From Oscillospiraceae bacterium (GTDB taxonomy: Bacteria > Bacillota > Clostridia > Oscillospirales > Ruminococcaceae): a stretch of 33,469 nucleotides of DNA. Shown here in pieces: positions 22,057 through 30,626 of the stretch. The number at the start of each line of letters is the position of its first letter. Position 1 is the stretch's first letter. The translations under genes were made by a program, and so were the position numbers. The DNA lies in the NCBI GenBank assembly GCA_029068025.1, contig JAIEDJ010000304.1:1-33469 (forward strand), in the 5' to 3' direction. The notes under the pieces were generated by a model. That model did not search any database and was not told where the DNA came from. It worked only from the letters and a program-made list of their open reading frames with translations.

Positions 22057-22197
22057 GAATTTCAAAATTCTCAATTGACCGCATTATGCTTCGCAAAACG
22101 CTCACGCTCCTCTCCGCTTGCGCTCCGTTACGCTTAGCCGTCAAGTACGAACCGGTCGAAAAAAATTTTTTTAATTTTTTCGACCTTTTTGAAATTC
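22057..22197 (-). repeat. Palindromic leader element, copy C
   Basis: The closing stem GAATTTCAAAA (22057-22067) pairs with TTTTGAAATTC (22187-22197). Inside, TTGAC pairs with GTCAA around a long CGCTC-rich loop, and GGTCGAAAAAAATT pairs with AATTTTTTCGACC. GAACCGGTCG at the junction is identical to copy A. On the minus strand, TTTTCAGAT and then the AAGGAG ribosome site of the TIGR04086 gene follow the closing stem. Confidence 0.78.
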
Positions 22198-22212
22198 CTG
22201 CATCCTTATCGT

Positions 22213-22256
22213 GTTGATCTTGGCAAAGAAATCGCATTTATAGCATTGATCTGACC
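22213..22256 (-). repeat. 12-bp motif pair next to element C
   Basis: GTTGATCTTGGC (22213-22224) is exact; ATTGATCTGACC (22245-22256) is a degenerate second copy at 32-bp spacing. Both lie between element C and the minus-strand promoter at 22351-22379. Confidence 0.55.
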
Positions 22257-22350
22257 GGTTAGACTAAATGAATCTGACCCTATTTGCACAGATGCGCAAA
22301 CAATCGCCGGGCACTGAACTAACCTTTGGATCTGCCTGTCGGCAATGTTC

Positions 22351-22379
22351 ATTATATTACAGAGAGCCGAACTTGTCAA
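22351..22379 (-). promoter_or_regulatory. Consensus sigma-A promoter for TIGR04086-ylbJ-bofC-like
   Basis: On the minus strand, TTGACA (22379-22374) and TATAAT (22356-22351) are separated by 17 bp, a perfect match to consensus. The predicted leader of about 310 nt contains the motif pair and element C. Confidence 0.78.
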
Positions 22380-22618
22380 GCATTTTACATCAACATAATA
22401 CCAAACAGTACAAATTAAGCGCTCCCCACACGGCACACTTAATTATATGCTGCAGCATCTGTTCGGAGAACAAGCCTTTGGAAAATCTCCCGCATATATG
22501 AAAAAACTGTAAAAAGCTCATTCCGGGCAGGTATTAATACACACATGTTCATTTTTACAGCTTGATAACGACACTTGTCATATTTCACTAAATTTTTTAA
22601 AAAAATTTGAGAATTCTA
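22380..22618. other. Gene-free DNA between divergent promoters
   Basis: No gene is supported here. The one visible structure is CTGTAAAAA (22507-22515) facing TTTTTACAG (22552-22560), an inverted repeat with a 36-nt interval upstream of the nifJ promoter, which could be a weak operator. Confidence 0.3.
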
Positions 22619-22647
22619 TTGCAAATTCCAAAAAATTGTGATACAAT
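22619..22647 (+). promoter_or_regulatory. Sigma-A promoter of nifJ
   Basis: TTGCAA (22619-22624) and TACAAT (22642-22647) are separated by 17 bp, preceded by A/T tracts that could act as an UP element. The predicted leader is about 110 nt, ending in AGGAGG 8 nt before the ATG. Confidence 0.8.
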
Positions 22648-22763
22648 ATAAGGTGTAATATTCAAGGCTTGTATACTACAGGCTCTTGATGTATGATCGG
22701 GACGAGGAATATTCAGCTGTTCTGTTGTCCCTGAAATTTTGATTCACACAGGAGGAAAAACCA

Positions 22764-25700
22764 ATGGCAAGAGAAAAGCTTACGATGGACGGTAACAACG
22801 CCGCGGGTCATGTGTCCTATGCGTTCACCGATCTGGCAGCCATTTACCCCATCACCCCGTCTTCCGTTATGGCGGAAGTCACCGATTCCTGGGCTACCGC
22901 AGGAAGAAAGAATATCTTCGGCGAGCAGGTTAAAGTCGTAGAGATGCAGTCCGAGGCAGGCGCTGCGGGCGCTGTTCACGGCTCGCTCTCCGCAGGTGCG
23001 CTCACCACGACCTACACCGCTTCCCAGGGCTTGCTTCTGATGATCCCCAATATGTATAAGATAGCGGGCGAGCTGCTCCCGAACGTTATCCATGTATCCG
23101 CTCGTGCGCTGGCTTCTCACGCGCTGTCGATCTTCGGCGACCACAGCGACGTTTACGCTTGCCGCCAGACCGGTTACGCTATGCTCTGCTCCACCAACCC
23201 TCAGGAGGTTATGGATCTGGGCGCTGTAGCTCACCTTTCCACCATTAAGGGCAGAGTTCCTTTCCTGCACTTCTTCGACGGCTTCAGAACCTCTCACGAG
23301 ATCCAGAAGATCGAGGTCTGGGACTACGACACTCTCGCAAAGATGGTTGACTGGGATTCCATTCAGGCATTCCGCGACAGAGCGCTCAACCCCGAGCACC
23401 CCGTTCTTCACGGTACTGCTCAGAACCCGGATATCTTCTTCCAGGCACGTGAGGCTTGCAACAAGTACTACAATGAGATCCCGAACGTTGTTACCGAGTA
23501 CATGAACAAGGTAAATGCGGAGATCGGCACCGATTACAAGCTGTTCAACTACTACGGCGCTCCCGACGCGGAAGAAGTAATCGTAGCAATGGGCTCCGTT
23601 TGCGACACTATCGAAGAGACTATCGACTTCATGCTCAAGCAGGGTCGCAAGGTTGGTCTCGTTAAGGTTCGTCTGTACAGACCGTTTGTTTCTTCCGCTC
23701 TGGTTGACGCTATCCCGTCTACCGTTAAGAAGATCAGCGTTCTTGACAGAACCAAGGAGCCGGGTTCTCTCGGCGAGCCGCTGTACCTCGATGTAGTAGC
23801 AGCTCTCAAGAAGGAGAACAAGTTCCAAGATGTTCCTGTATTCACCGGTCGTTACGGTCTCGGTTCCAAGGACTGCAACCCGGCACAGATCATCGCAGTT
23901 TACAACAACAAGGACAAGGCAGTATTCACTCTCGGTATCGAGGATGACGTTACCAAGTTGTCTCTCCCGATCGTTGAGAACCCGAACACTACTCCCGAAG
24001 GCACTACCTGCTGCAAGTTCTGGGGTCTCGGTTCCGACGGTACCGTTGGTGCGAACAAGAACTCCATCAAGATCATCGGCGACCACACCGATATGTACGC
24101 TCAGGCTTACTTCGCATACGACTCCAAGAAGTCCGGCGGCGTAACTATCTCTCATCTGAGATTCGGTAAGTCCCCGATCAAGTCAACATACTTCGTAAAC
24201 AAGGCAAACTTCGTTGCCTGCCACAACCCGTCTTACATCGATAAGTACGATATGGTTGAGGACGTTATCCCGGGCGGCTCGTTCCTGCTGAACTGCCAGT
24301 GGACAGTAGACGAGCTTGACGAAAAGCTCCCTGCTCCCGTAAAGGCATACATCGCAAAGAACAACATCAACTTCTATATTATTAACGCTATCAAGGTAGC
24401 TAAGGAGATCGGTCTGGGCAACAAGACCAACACCGTTCTTCAGTCGGCATTCTTCTCGATCGCTAACATCATTCCCGCGAATGACGCTATCGAGTATATG
24501 AAGAAGGCTGCTTACAAGTCGTTCGCTAAGAAGGGCGACGATATCGTAAACATGAACTACGCCGCTATCGAAAAGGGCGCAGGCGAGGTCATCAAGGTTG
24601 ACGTTCCCGCTTCTTGGGCTAACTGCACCGGTGAGCTTTCTCATCCGAAGTTCGAGCAGGGCGAGGGCGACAGCAAGTTCCTCATCGACTTCGTAAACAA
24701 CATTCAGGTTCCCGTAAACGCACAGCGCGGCGACAAGCTCCCTGTATCTACTTTCGTAGACATCGCAGACGGCACATTCCCGCAGGGCTCCGCTGCATTC
24801 GAGAAGCGCGGTATCGCGGTTGATGTTCCCGAGTGGATCCCCGAGAACTGCATCCAGTGTAATCAGTGCGCATTCGTTTGCCCGCACGCTGTTATCCGTC
24901 CGTTCGCTATGAACGACGCTGAGGCTTCCGCTGCACCCGCAGCTACCAAGTCCAAGGCTATGACAGGCGTTGACGGCTTGAAGTACACCATGGCGATCTC
25001 CACTCTTGACTGCACAGGCTGCGGCGTTTGCGCAAACATCTGCCCGGCAGGCGCAAAGGACAAGAGCAAGAGCGCTCTCGTTATGAAGCCCATCGATTCT
25101 CAGATGGATCAGCAGGAAGTATTCAATTATGCTGTTAAGAAGGTTTCCGAGAAGGACGAGGTTCGCGCTAAGTTCGCTGAGAACACTGTAAAGGGTTCGC
25201 AGTTCAACCAGCCGTTGCTCGAATTCTCCGGCGCATGCGCAGGCTGTGGCGAAACTCCGTATGCTAAGCTGATCACTCAGCTCTTCGGCGACAGAATGTA
25301 TATCGCAAACGCAACAGGCTGCTCCTCTATCTGGGCAGGTTCCGAGCCCTCCACTCCGTACACCACCAACAAGGCAGGTCACGGACCCGCTTGGGCTAAC
25401 TCCCTCTTCGAGGACAACGCGGAGTTCGGTCTCGGTATGTTCCTCGCTCAGGATACTCTCCGTACCAGAGCACAAGGCAAGCTCAAGGAGATCGCCGCTA
25501 TGGACGGTCACGAGAAGGCTAAGGGTCTCATCGACGAGTACTTCAAGACCGTAAACGACGGCAAGGCAAACGCTGTTGCTACCAAGAACCTTGTTGAGGC
25601 GTTCGAGAACTGCCAGTGCGCTAACGAGCCCGCAGTCAAGGAAGTATTGAAGCTCAAGAACTACCTCTCCAAGAAGAGCCAGTGGATCTTCGGCGGCGAC

Positions 25701-26342
25701 GGCTGGGCTTACGATATCGGCTACGGCGGACTTGATCACGTTATCGCTTCCGGCAAGAACGTAAACATCTTCGTATTCGATACCGAGGTTTATTCCAACA
25801 CCGGCGGTCAGGCTTCCAAGGCTACCAACGTAGGCGCGGTTGCTCAGTTCGCGGCAGGCGGTAAGGACGTTAAGAAGAAGGATCTCGCAGGCATCGCAAT
25901 GAGCTACGGCTATGTATACGTCGCTCAGATCAGCATGGGCGCAGACAAGGCACAGTGCCTGAAGGCTATTGCCGAGGCTGAGGCTTATGACGGTCCTTCC
26001 CTGATCATCGCATACGCTCCGTGTATCAACCACGGTATCAAGGGCGGTCTGACCATCGCTCAGCAGGTTGAGAAGGAAGCTGTAGAGGCGGGTTACTGGC
26101 ACCTGTTCCGCTTCAATCCCGCTCTCGCTGACGAAGGCAAGTCTCCGTTCTCGCTCGACAGCAAGGCTCCGACCGGCGACTACAAGGCATTCATGATGAG
26201 AGAGGTTCGTTACAACTCGCTCATGCGTGCTAACAAGGAAAGAGCTGAGGTTCTGTTCGACAAGGCAGTTGCAAACGCAAAGGCTAAGTACGATCACCTT
26301 GTTGAAATGCAGAATATGTACAAGGCAGAGTTCGAGAAGTAA
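22764..26342 (+). CDS. nifJ: Pyruvate:ferredoxin (flavodoxin) oxidoreductase
   Basis: The central fermentative enzyme: pyruvate plus CoA gives acetyl-CoA, CO2 and reduced ferredoxin. A 1192-residue single-chain form. The N-terminal pyrimidine-binding domain (AAGHVSYAFTDLAAIYPITPSS) leads, and the gamma-like domain follows. Two 4Fe-4S motifs, CIQCNQCAFVCPH near 696 and CTGCGVCANICPAGA near 751, come next. The TPP/pyrophosphate domain carries CAGCGETPYAKL near 823 (third cluster) and GDGWAYDIGYGGLDHV near 978. Codon use is strongly biased to a few codons, unlike its neighbours, which is typical of a very highly expressed gene; this bias also leaves long open frames on the opposite strand. It is monocistronic, with a strong promoter and a strong terminator. 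Identification is firm. Confidence 0.99.
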   Translation: MAREKLTMDGNNAAGHVSYAFTDLAAIYPITPSSVMAEVTDSWATAGRKNIFGEQVKVVEMQSEAGAAGAVHGSLSAGALTTTYTASQGLLLMIPNMYKIAGELLPNVIHVSARALASHALSIFGDHSDVYACRQTGYAMLCSTNPQEVMDLGAVAHLSTIKGRVPFLHFFDGFRTSHEIQKIEVWDYDTLAKMVDWDSIQAFRDRALNPEHPVLHGTAQNPDIFFQAREACNKYYNEIPNVVTEYMNKVNAEIGTDYKLFNYYGAPDAEEVIVAMGSVCDTIEETIDFMLKQGRKVGLVKVRLYRPFVSSALVDAIPSTVKKISVLDRTKEPGSLGEPLYLDVVAALKKENKFQDVPVFTGRYGLGSKDCNPAQIIAVYNNKDKAVFTLGIEDDVTKLSLPIVENPNTTPEGTTCCKFWGLGSDGTVGANKNSIKIIGDHTDMYAQAYFAYDSKKSGGVTISHLRFGKSPIKSTYFVNKANFVACHNPSYIDKYDMVEDVIPGGSFLLNCQWTVDELDEKLPAPVKAYIAKNNINFYIINAIKVAKEIGLGNKTNTVLQSAFFSIANIIPANDAIEYMKKAAYKSFAKKGDDIVNMNYAAIEKGAGEVIKVDVPASWANCTGELSHPKFEQGEGDSKFLIDFVNNIQVPVNAQRGDKLPVSTFVDIADGTFPQGSAAFEKRGIAVDVPEWIPENCIQCNQCAFVCPHAVIRPFAMNDAEASAAPAATKSKAMTGVDGLKYTMAISTLDCTGCGVCANICPAGAKDKSKSALVMKPIDSQMDQQEVFNYAVKKVSEKDEVRAKFAENTVKGSQFNQPLLEFSGACAGCGETPYAKLITQLFGDRMYIANATGCSSIWAGSEPSTPYTTNKAGHGPAWANSLFEDNAEFGLGMFLAQDTLRTRAQGKLKEIAAMDGHEKAKGLIDEYFKTVNDGKANAVATKNLVEAFENCQCANEPAVKEVLKLKNYLSKKSQWIFGGDGWAYDIGYGGLDHVIASGKNVNIFVFDTEVYSNTGGQASKATNVGAVAQFAAGGKDVKKKDLAGIAMSYGYVYVAQISMGADKAQCLKAIAEAEAYDGPSLIIAYAPCINHGIKGGLTIAQQVEKEAVEAGYWHLFRFNPALADEGKSPFSLDSKAPTGDYKAFMMREVRYNSLMRANKERAEVLFDKAVANAKAKYDHLVEMQNMYKAEFEK

Positions 26343-26372
26343 TTTCCGGATAATACCTTAACCGAATAACCC

Positions 26373-26409
26373 AATCCCCCGACAGCAATGCCGGGGGATT
26401 TTCTTGTTT
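26373..26409 (+). terminator. Intrinsic terminator of nifJ
   Basis: AATCCCCCG (26373-26381) pairs 9/9 with CGGGGGATT (26392-26400) around a 10-nt loop, followed by TTCTTGTTT. Confidence 0.92.
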
Positions 26410-26464
26410 CGCATCCCGCCCCCGCTCCTTACCAAACGGCATTTCTCCGGGAAAAATTACAAAA

Positions 26465-26509
26465 TTGTAATGGAATTGTAATGCAATAGTAATTTTTATG
26501 TGTTATGAT
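26465..26509 (+). promoter_or_regulatory. Three 11-bp-spaced direct repeats at the ABC exporter promoter
   Basis: TTGTAAT (26465), TTGTAAT (26476) and TAGTAAT (26487) repeat with an exact 11-bp period, one helical turn. They end just upstream of a -10 box TATGAT (26504-26509); the -35 position (TGCAAT) is poor. This layout is that of promoters activated by OmpR/PhoB-type response regulators, and such a regulator is encoded at 30623-31303. Confidence 0.65.
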
Positions 26510-26591
26510 ATAAAAAACAAAAGGAAAGAGAACCGCCGAAACGCGCGGTAAATACACATGATCGTACAAGCCGGTCAAGGAGGACAGATCA

Positions 26592-27311
26592 ATGGAACTT
26601 TTAAAAATCGAAAATTTATGCAAGACTTACGGCAAGGGAGAAAACGAGGTAAGGGCGCTGGATGACATTTCGTTTATCGTGCCCAAAGGGCAAATGGCGG
26701 CAATAATAGGTCCGTCCGGCTCGGGAAAATCAACGCTTCTGCACATTCTGGGCGGAGTTGACCGCCCCACTTCGGGAAAGGTGTTTCTCGACGGACAGGA
26801 CGTTTACAAGCAGAACAATCACAATCTCGCCGTATTCCGCCGCCGTCAGGTAGGACTTATCTATCAGTTTTACAACCTCATACCCGTGCTCAACGCGGAG
26901 GAAAATATCACGCTGCCCATGATAATGGACGGCAGAACTCCGAAGCTCGAGCAGCTCTATGATATGCTGAAAATGCTGGATCTCGTCGAGCGGCGGCATC
27001 ATCTTCCGTCTCAGCTTTCGGGAGGACAGCAGCAGCGCGTCTCGATAGGGAGGGCGCTTTTCAACTCGCCCGGCGTGATCTTAGCGGACGAACCTACTGG
27101 AAATCTCGACAGCAAAAACAGCGCCGAGATAATCGCGCTGCTGAGAAAATCGAACCGTGAGATGGATCAGACCATGCTGATAATCACCCATGATGAAAAC
27201 ATTGCCCTTCAATGCGACAGGATCATCACGCTGAGCGACGGAAAGATCGTCAGCGACAAGCTGACAGGGCAGTCCGGAATGCTTGACGATAGGAGGCAGG
27301 ACGATGTTTGA
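26592..27311 (+). CDS. ABC transporter ATP-binding protein (LolD/MacB-type)
   Basis: The 239-residue ATPase subunit that drives the FtsX-type permease encoded next. Walker A GPSGSGKST is at 40-48, the Q-loop in LIYQFYNLIP near 89-98 and the signature LSGGQQQR at 142-149. Walker B VILADEPTGNLDS is at 162-174 and the switch histidine in LIITHD near 197-202. The sequence belongs to the LolD/MacB/BceA group, whose exporters move peptides, lipids or antibiotics or signal their presence. AAGGAGG stands about 9 nt before the ATG. The permease start lies inside its last codons (8-nt overlap), so the two are translationally coupled. A PhoB-like direct repeat overlaps its promoter. Class is firm; substrate unknown. 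Confidence 0.96.
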   Translation: MELLKIENLCKTYGKGENEVRALDDISFIVPKGQMAAIIGPSGSGKSTLLHILGGVDRPTSGKVFLDGQDVYKQNNHNLAVFRRRQVGLIYQFYNLIPVLNAEENITLPMIMDGRTPKLEQLYDMLKMLDLVERRHHLPSQLSGGQQQRVSIGRALFNSPGVILADEPTGNLDSKNSAEIIALLRKSNREMDQTMLIITHDENIALQCDRIITLSDGKIVSDKLTGQSGMLDDRRQDDV

Positions 27312-29544
27312 GAGAATGCTCGCGAAAAAATACATCCTCGCGCAGAAGCGCCACTCCGCGCTTACCGTATGCAGCATAGTGATCGCCATCGCGCTGATCG
27401 TAATGCTGTTTACCATGTTTTCCACAGTAATGGGGATCATGCGCAATATCGCTTATTCCGAAGGGGATTATCATATCATGGTAGTCGGAATTGAACACGG
27501 GGCAAATAATATAGATAAAGAGCTATGCGATACTATCACGGAAGCATTGAGTGAATACGGTACATGTACGCCGGAAGAAACGTTCATTGACGGAAAGGTT
27601 TATTACAATATAAAACTGATGCTGAACAAAAGCATAGACAGCGCAAACCTGTTTATGAACCGTATTGCCGCAAAAACGAATGTCAAGGACTTCTATTTCT
27701 ACACAAACGATATGCTTATTTTCTGCGATCTGAAGGATGCCAAAGCGGGAATGAATATGTCGATGATCATTGCGTTGTTCTATGTGGTCGTGCTGGTTCT
27801 TATAATCATGCTGAGACTGATCATAGACACAGCCTTTGAGATCTCGTCAAAGGAGCGCGAGCGGCAGTTCGGCGTTCTCCAGTCTATCGGCGCTACCCCG
27901 AAACAGATCGTCCGAATAATGACCCATGAGGGACTTATGCTGTCCGCAGTTGGGATACCGCTCGGAACAGCTGTCGGCATAGGTCTCGGATATCTGGTAT
28001 ACCGCGCGGTGCTCGGCACGGGACTTATGGATCTGTACCTCACCCCGTCAAGGGCGGCTGAGCTCGTACACTTCTCCGTCAGTCCGTGGCTTACGTTACT
28101 GGGCATTGTCACGGGATTGGTCTGGGTGCTGCTTTCCGCTTACGGAACGGGAATGAGAGTTATAAAAATGAGCCCTGTTCAGGCGATCAGCCAACGCGCG
28201 GGCACAGTAAGGAAGGTACACCGCGCGTCTCTGTTCGGAAAGCTGTTCGGCTGGACGGGAAAGCTGGCTTCACGCAATAATATGCGCCAGCCGAAGCGCT
28301 TCATCGCTACCGTGGTATCGCTCACGCTGTCGATAGCGATCTTCTCGGCAGTCACCGTGGTGGTAAACGACCTGAGCGGCGCTATTGACGATCACTACGC
28401 CGAGAGAGCCGGTCTGCCAGATATCACTGTTTATGCTCCTTACTACGATAACGATCCGCTAGCCGCCTGCAAAGAGTTCAGGAAGATCGAAGAAAGCGGT
28501 CTGTTCAGCGAAATTCATTTTAATTTATCGTTTTACGGGGGTATGAAAAACACCGATCCTATGAGTGACAAAACTTTCAATGGCAGTATCGATCTTGTTT
28601 TTTACAACAGAGATGATTATGACCTGAGATTCAACGGTCACCCGACGATATCCTATGATGAGCTTACCGCAAGCGGCGGATACATTATCAGCAAGGATGC
28701 CGCGGATATTCTCGGCTCCGAAAAAAGCGTCACAGTCAGCTTCAGTGAAAGAACGCCTATACTTTACAGCGAAGAAGAATACAACGCCCTCACGCCCAAG
28801 GAACAGGAAAAATTCAATGGCAAACAGATAATAAACGGCGTAACAAGCTATACGTATTACCCGGAATATACTGTTGATTTTGACATTTACGGCACAACAG
28901 ACGAAAGCTACCTGCACCTGACGGGAACCGTAGATCAATACGAAAACGGCGCTTATCTGCTGCTTGAAAGATCCAGGACGACAGGACTTGACGATATATA
29001 CTGCCTCATTGCCGAGGATGCCGACTACTACGAGGTCATAAACTTTCTGGAGCGGAACGATATGACTTATAACGACAGCACCGCGGAAAACCGCCGTATT
29101 CACGCGCTGCTGACCTCCGCGAATATCGTAGCCGCGTTCCTGAGTGTATTGATCGCGCTTATCGCTGTAGTCAATATGGTGAATATCCTCGCAACCGGGA
29201 TCCTGAACCGCCGCGCGGAGCTTGCGGCTCTGCAGTGCGTGGGAATGACCGAAAAGGAGCTTCGCAAAATGACCGTGATCGAGTGCCTGCAATACGCGCT
29301 GACATCGGGTATCGCGGCGGTAGCGGTATGCGAGCTTATGATGCTGCTCACGGAAAAAATGCTGCATATCGTGCTCGGGGAGGAAATGCAGCGGCTGGAG
29401 GTGTTCATCAACTATGCCCAGCCGCTCCCGATAATCGCGGCAGCCGCGCTCTGCGCGTTTGCGGTCGCGCTCGCGGCTTCGTTCACCGCCCAGCGGACAA
29501 TGAAAAAAACCTCGCTCGTGGAGCAGATACGCTCGGTAGAATAA
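27304..29544 (+). CDS. FtsX/MacB-family ABC transporter permease
   Basis: A 746-residue permease made of two FtsX-type halves. Membrane helices are near 19-43, then after a first external loop of about 105 residues at 152-178, 208-237 and 259-282. The second half has helices near 331-357, a large external domain of about 240 residues (358-600) rich in Tyr, Asp and Ser, then 601-633, 664-687 and 709-731. MELAALQCVGMTEKEL-type and ERQFGVLQSIGATPKQI segments are the coupling helices that contact the ATPase. Eight helices fit a duplicated FtsX exporter better than the ten-helix BceB type. GGAGG precedes the ATG at 27304, which overlaps the ATPase gene. Likely an antimicrobial-peptide or lipid exporter linked to the adjacent two-component system. 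Confidence 0.92.
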   Translation: MFERMLAKKYILAQKRHSALTVCSIVIAIALIVMLFTMFSTVMGIMRNIAYSEGDYHIMVVGIEHGANNIDKELCDTITEALSEYGTCTPEETFIDGKVYYNIKLMLNKSIDSANLFMNRIAAKTNVKDFYFYTNDMLIFCDLKDAKAGMNMSMIIALFYVVVLVLIIMLRLIIDTAFEISSKERERQFGVLQSIGATPKQIVRIMTHEGLMLSAVGIPLGTAVGIGLGYLVYRAVLGTGLMDLYLTPSRAAELVHFSVSPWLTLLGIVTGLVWVLLSAYGTGMRVIKMSPVQAISQRAGTVRKVHRASLFGKLFGWTGKLASRNNMRQPKRFIATVVSLTLSIAIFSAVTVVVNDLSGAIDDHYAERAGLPDITVYAPYYDNDPLAACKEFRKIEESGLFSEIHFNLSFYGGMKNTDPMSDKTFNGSIDLVFYNRDDYDLRFNGHPTISYDELTASGGYIISKDAADILGSEKSVTVSFSERTPILYSEEEYNALTPKEQEKFNGKQIINGVTSYTYYPEYTVDFDIYGTTDESYLHLTGTVDQYENGAYLLLERSRTTGLDDIYCLIAEDADYYEVINFLERNDMTYNDSTAENRRIHALLTSANIVAAFLSVLIALIAVVNMVNILATGILNRRAELAALQCVGMTEKELRKMTVIECLQYALTSGIAAVAVCELMMLLTEKMLHIVLGEEMQRLEVFINYAQPLPIIAAAALCAFAVALAASFTAQRTMKKTSLVEQIRSVE

Positions 29545-29547
29545 AAG

Positions 29548-29578
29548 AAACGCGCCCGGCTCTTTTCCGGGCGCGTTT
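29548..29578. terminator. Bidirectional terminator between permease and histidine kinase
   Basis: AAACGCGCCCGG (29548-29559) pairs 12/12 with CCGGGCGCGTTT (29567-29578) around a short loop. A T-run follows on the plus strand and an A-rich flank serves the minus strand. It separates convergent genes. Confidence 0.92.
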
Positions 29579-29618
29579 TACATACAAAAACTAACTACTA
29601 ACAACAATTCTCTAACAA

Positions 29619-30626
29619 CTATCTGTATATTCTTATTTCAAATTCCGCGCCGAGCGGCGGAGCGTTTCGCACTTGAAGGCTGCCGTTATGCAGCGCGATA
29701 ATTTTTCGGGCGAACGCAAGCCCTATCCCATAGCCGTTTTTGTTGAACTCGGAGCCGCGGTAAAATCTCTCGAAAACGTGCGGAAGCTCCTGCTCCGAAA
29801 TTCCGCTTCCGCTGTCGGTAACGGTGATCCCCGTGTAGATCGCGTTTTCGGCGGCGGATATCCTGATAGTTCCGCCTTCTGGGGTGTGCTCCATACAGTT
29901 TTTCAAAACATTAACGACCGCCTCGGTGCAGTACTGTCTGTCGCCGCTGAAAACCGGGCTGCCCTCGATCTCGGTGCGCACTGTGATATTTTTCAGTTCG
30001 ATTGAGATCGAAAGCGGCTCGAGAGCGTCCTTGATAAGTTCTTTGACGGAAATTTCCTCCGTTCTGAACTCGACCGCACCCGCTTCAAGCCGGGAAAGAT
30101 TCAGCATAGTTTCAAGCATCCACTGCATTCTCGACAGCAGCCTGTAAAGCTCACGGGTATGCTCCGCGCGTTCGCGGGCAGGCAGCCCGGGATCCCGCAG
30201 CAGGCCAAGAACAAGCAGCATTGCCGTAAGAGGTGTGCGCAGCTGGTGAGACATATCCTCCAGCGCTTCCTTCATAAACTGCTTGTCCATGTGCAGCGCG
30301 GAATTCTGCTCGCGCAGGCGCACTGTCATCTTGCGTATCTCATCGGACAGTATGCTGAGCTCGCCCTCGCTGTATTCGCTGAGATCCACCATATCCGATC
30401 CGCGAAGTATATCATCTATGTTATTGCAGAGCTTCATGATCTTTTCATTGCGCTTTGACAGCGGCACAAATTGTATGAGCAGAATAACAGCCGCCGCGGC
30501 GAGCAGCACGAACGCCGCGGGAACGCTGAAAAAAAGACAGCCACCAAAGCCTATTGCAGCAGCCCCCAGCTGGCAGAAAAACGAAGCACGTATCTCGGGA
30601 CTGCGCATTATATTCATAACATTCAT
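29619..30626 (-). CDS. Sensor histidine kinase, intramembrane-sensing type
   Basis: A 335-residue sensor kinase. Two hydrophobic helices at about 15-34 and 36-54 are joined by only a few residues (FFSVP), so there is almost no extracellular sensor; this is the layout of intramembrane-sensing kinases that take their signal from a partner transporter. A HAMP-like linker is followed by the dimerisation box with phospho-acceptor His127 in DMSHQLRTPL. N-box VVNVLKNCMEHTPEGG, G1 VTDSGSGI, F-box FERFYRG and G2 GYGIGLAFARKI make up a complete ATPase. The ATG overlaps the stop of the response-regulator gene (ATGA). It converges on the ABC exporter genes across a shared terminator. Class firm; the pairing with the exporter is inferred. 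Confidence 0.94.
   Translation of the reverse strand: MNVMNIMRSPEIRASFFCQLGAAAIGFGGCLFFSVPAAFVLLAAAAVILLIQFVPLSKRNEKIMKLCNNIDDILRGSDMVDLSEYSEGELSILSDEIRKMTVRLREQNSALHMDKQFMKEALEDMSHQLRTPLTAMLLVLGLLRDPGLPARERAEHTRELYRLLSRMQWMLETMLNLSRLEAGAVEFRTEEISVKELIKDALEPLSISIELKNITVRTEIEGSPVFSGDRQYCTEAVVNVLKNCMEHTPEGGTIRISAAENAIYTGITVTDSGSGISEQELPHVFERFYRGSEFNKNGYGIGLAFARKIIALHNGSLQVRNAPPLGAEFEIRIYR

Noticed and set aside
22206..22436. 76-codon minus-strand frame upstream of the TIGR04086 gene
   Set aside because: It overlaps the consensus promoter and motif repeats, and there is no coding signature.
22630..22660. Rex-type redox operator at the nifJ promoter
   Set aside because: TTGTGATACAATAT looks palindromic at first sight but does not fit the TTGTTAA-N4-TTAACAA pattern, and it coincides with the -10 region.
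22713..24155. 480-codon open frame on the minus strand across nifJ
   Set aside because: It is antisense to the conserved nifJ gene. Its openness follows from the extreme codon bias of nifJ, and it has no recognisable domain.
24183..26297. 704-codon open frame on the minus strand across nifJ
   Set aside because: Same reason: a shadow of the restricted codon set of nifJ, rich in Leu/Val/Cys without any motif.
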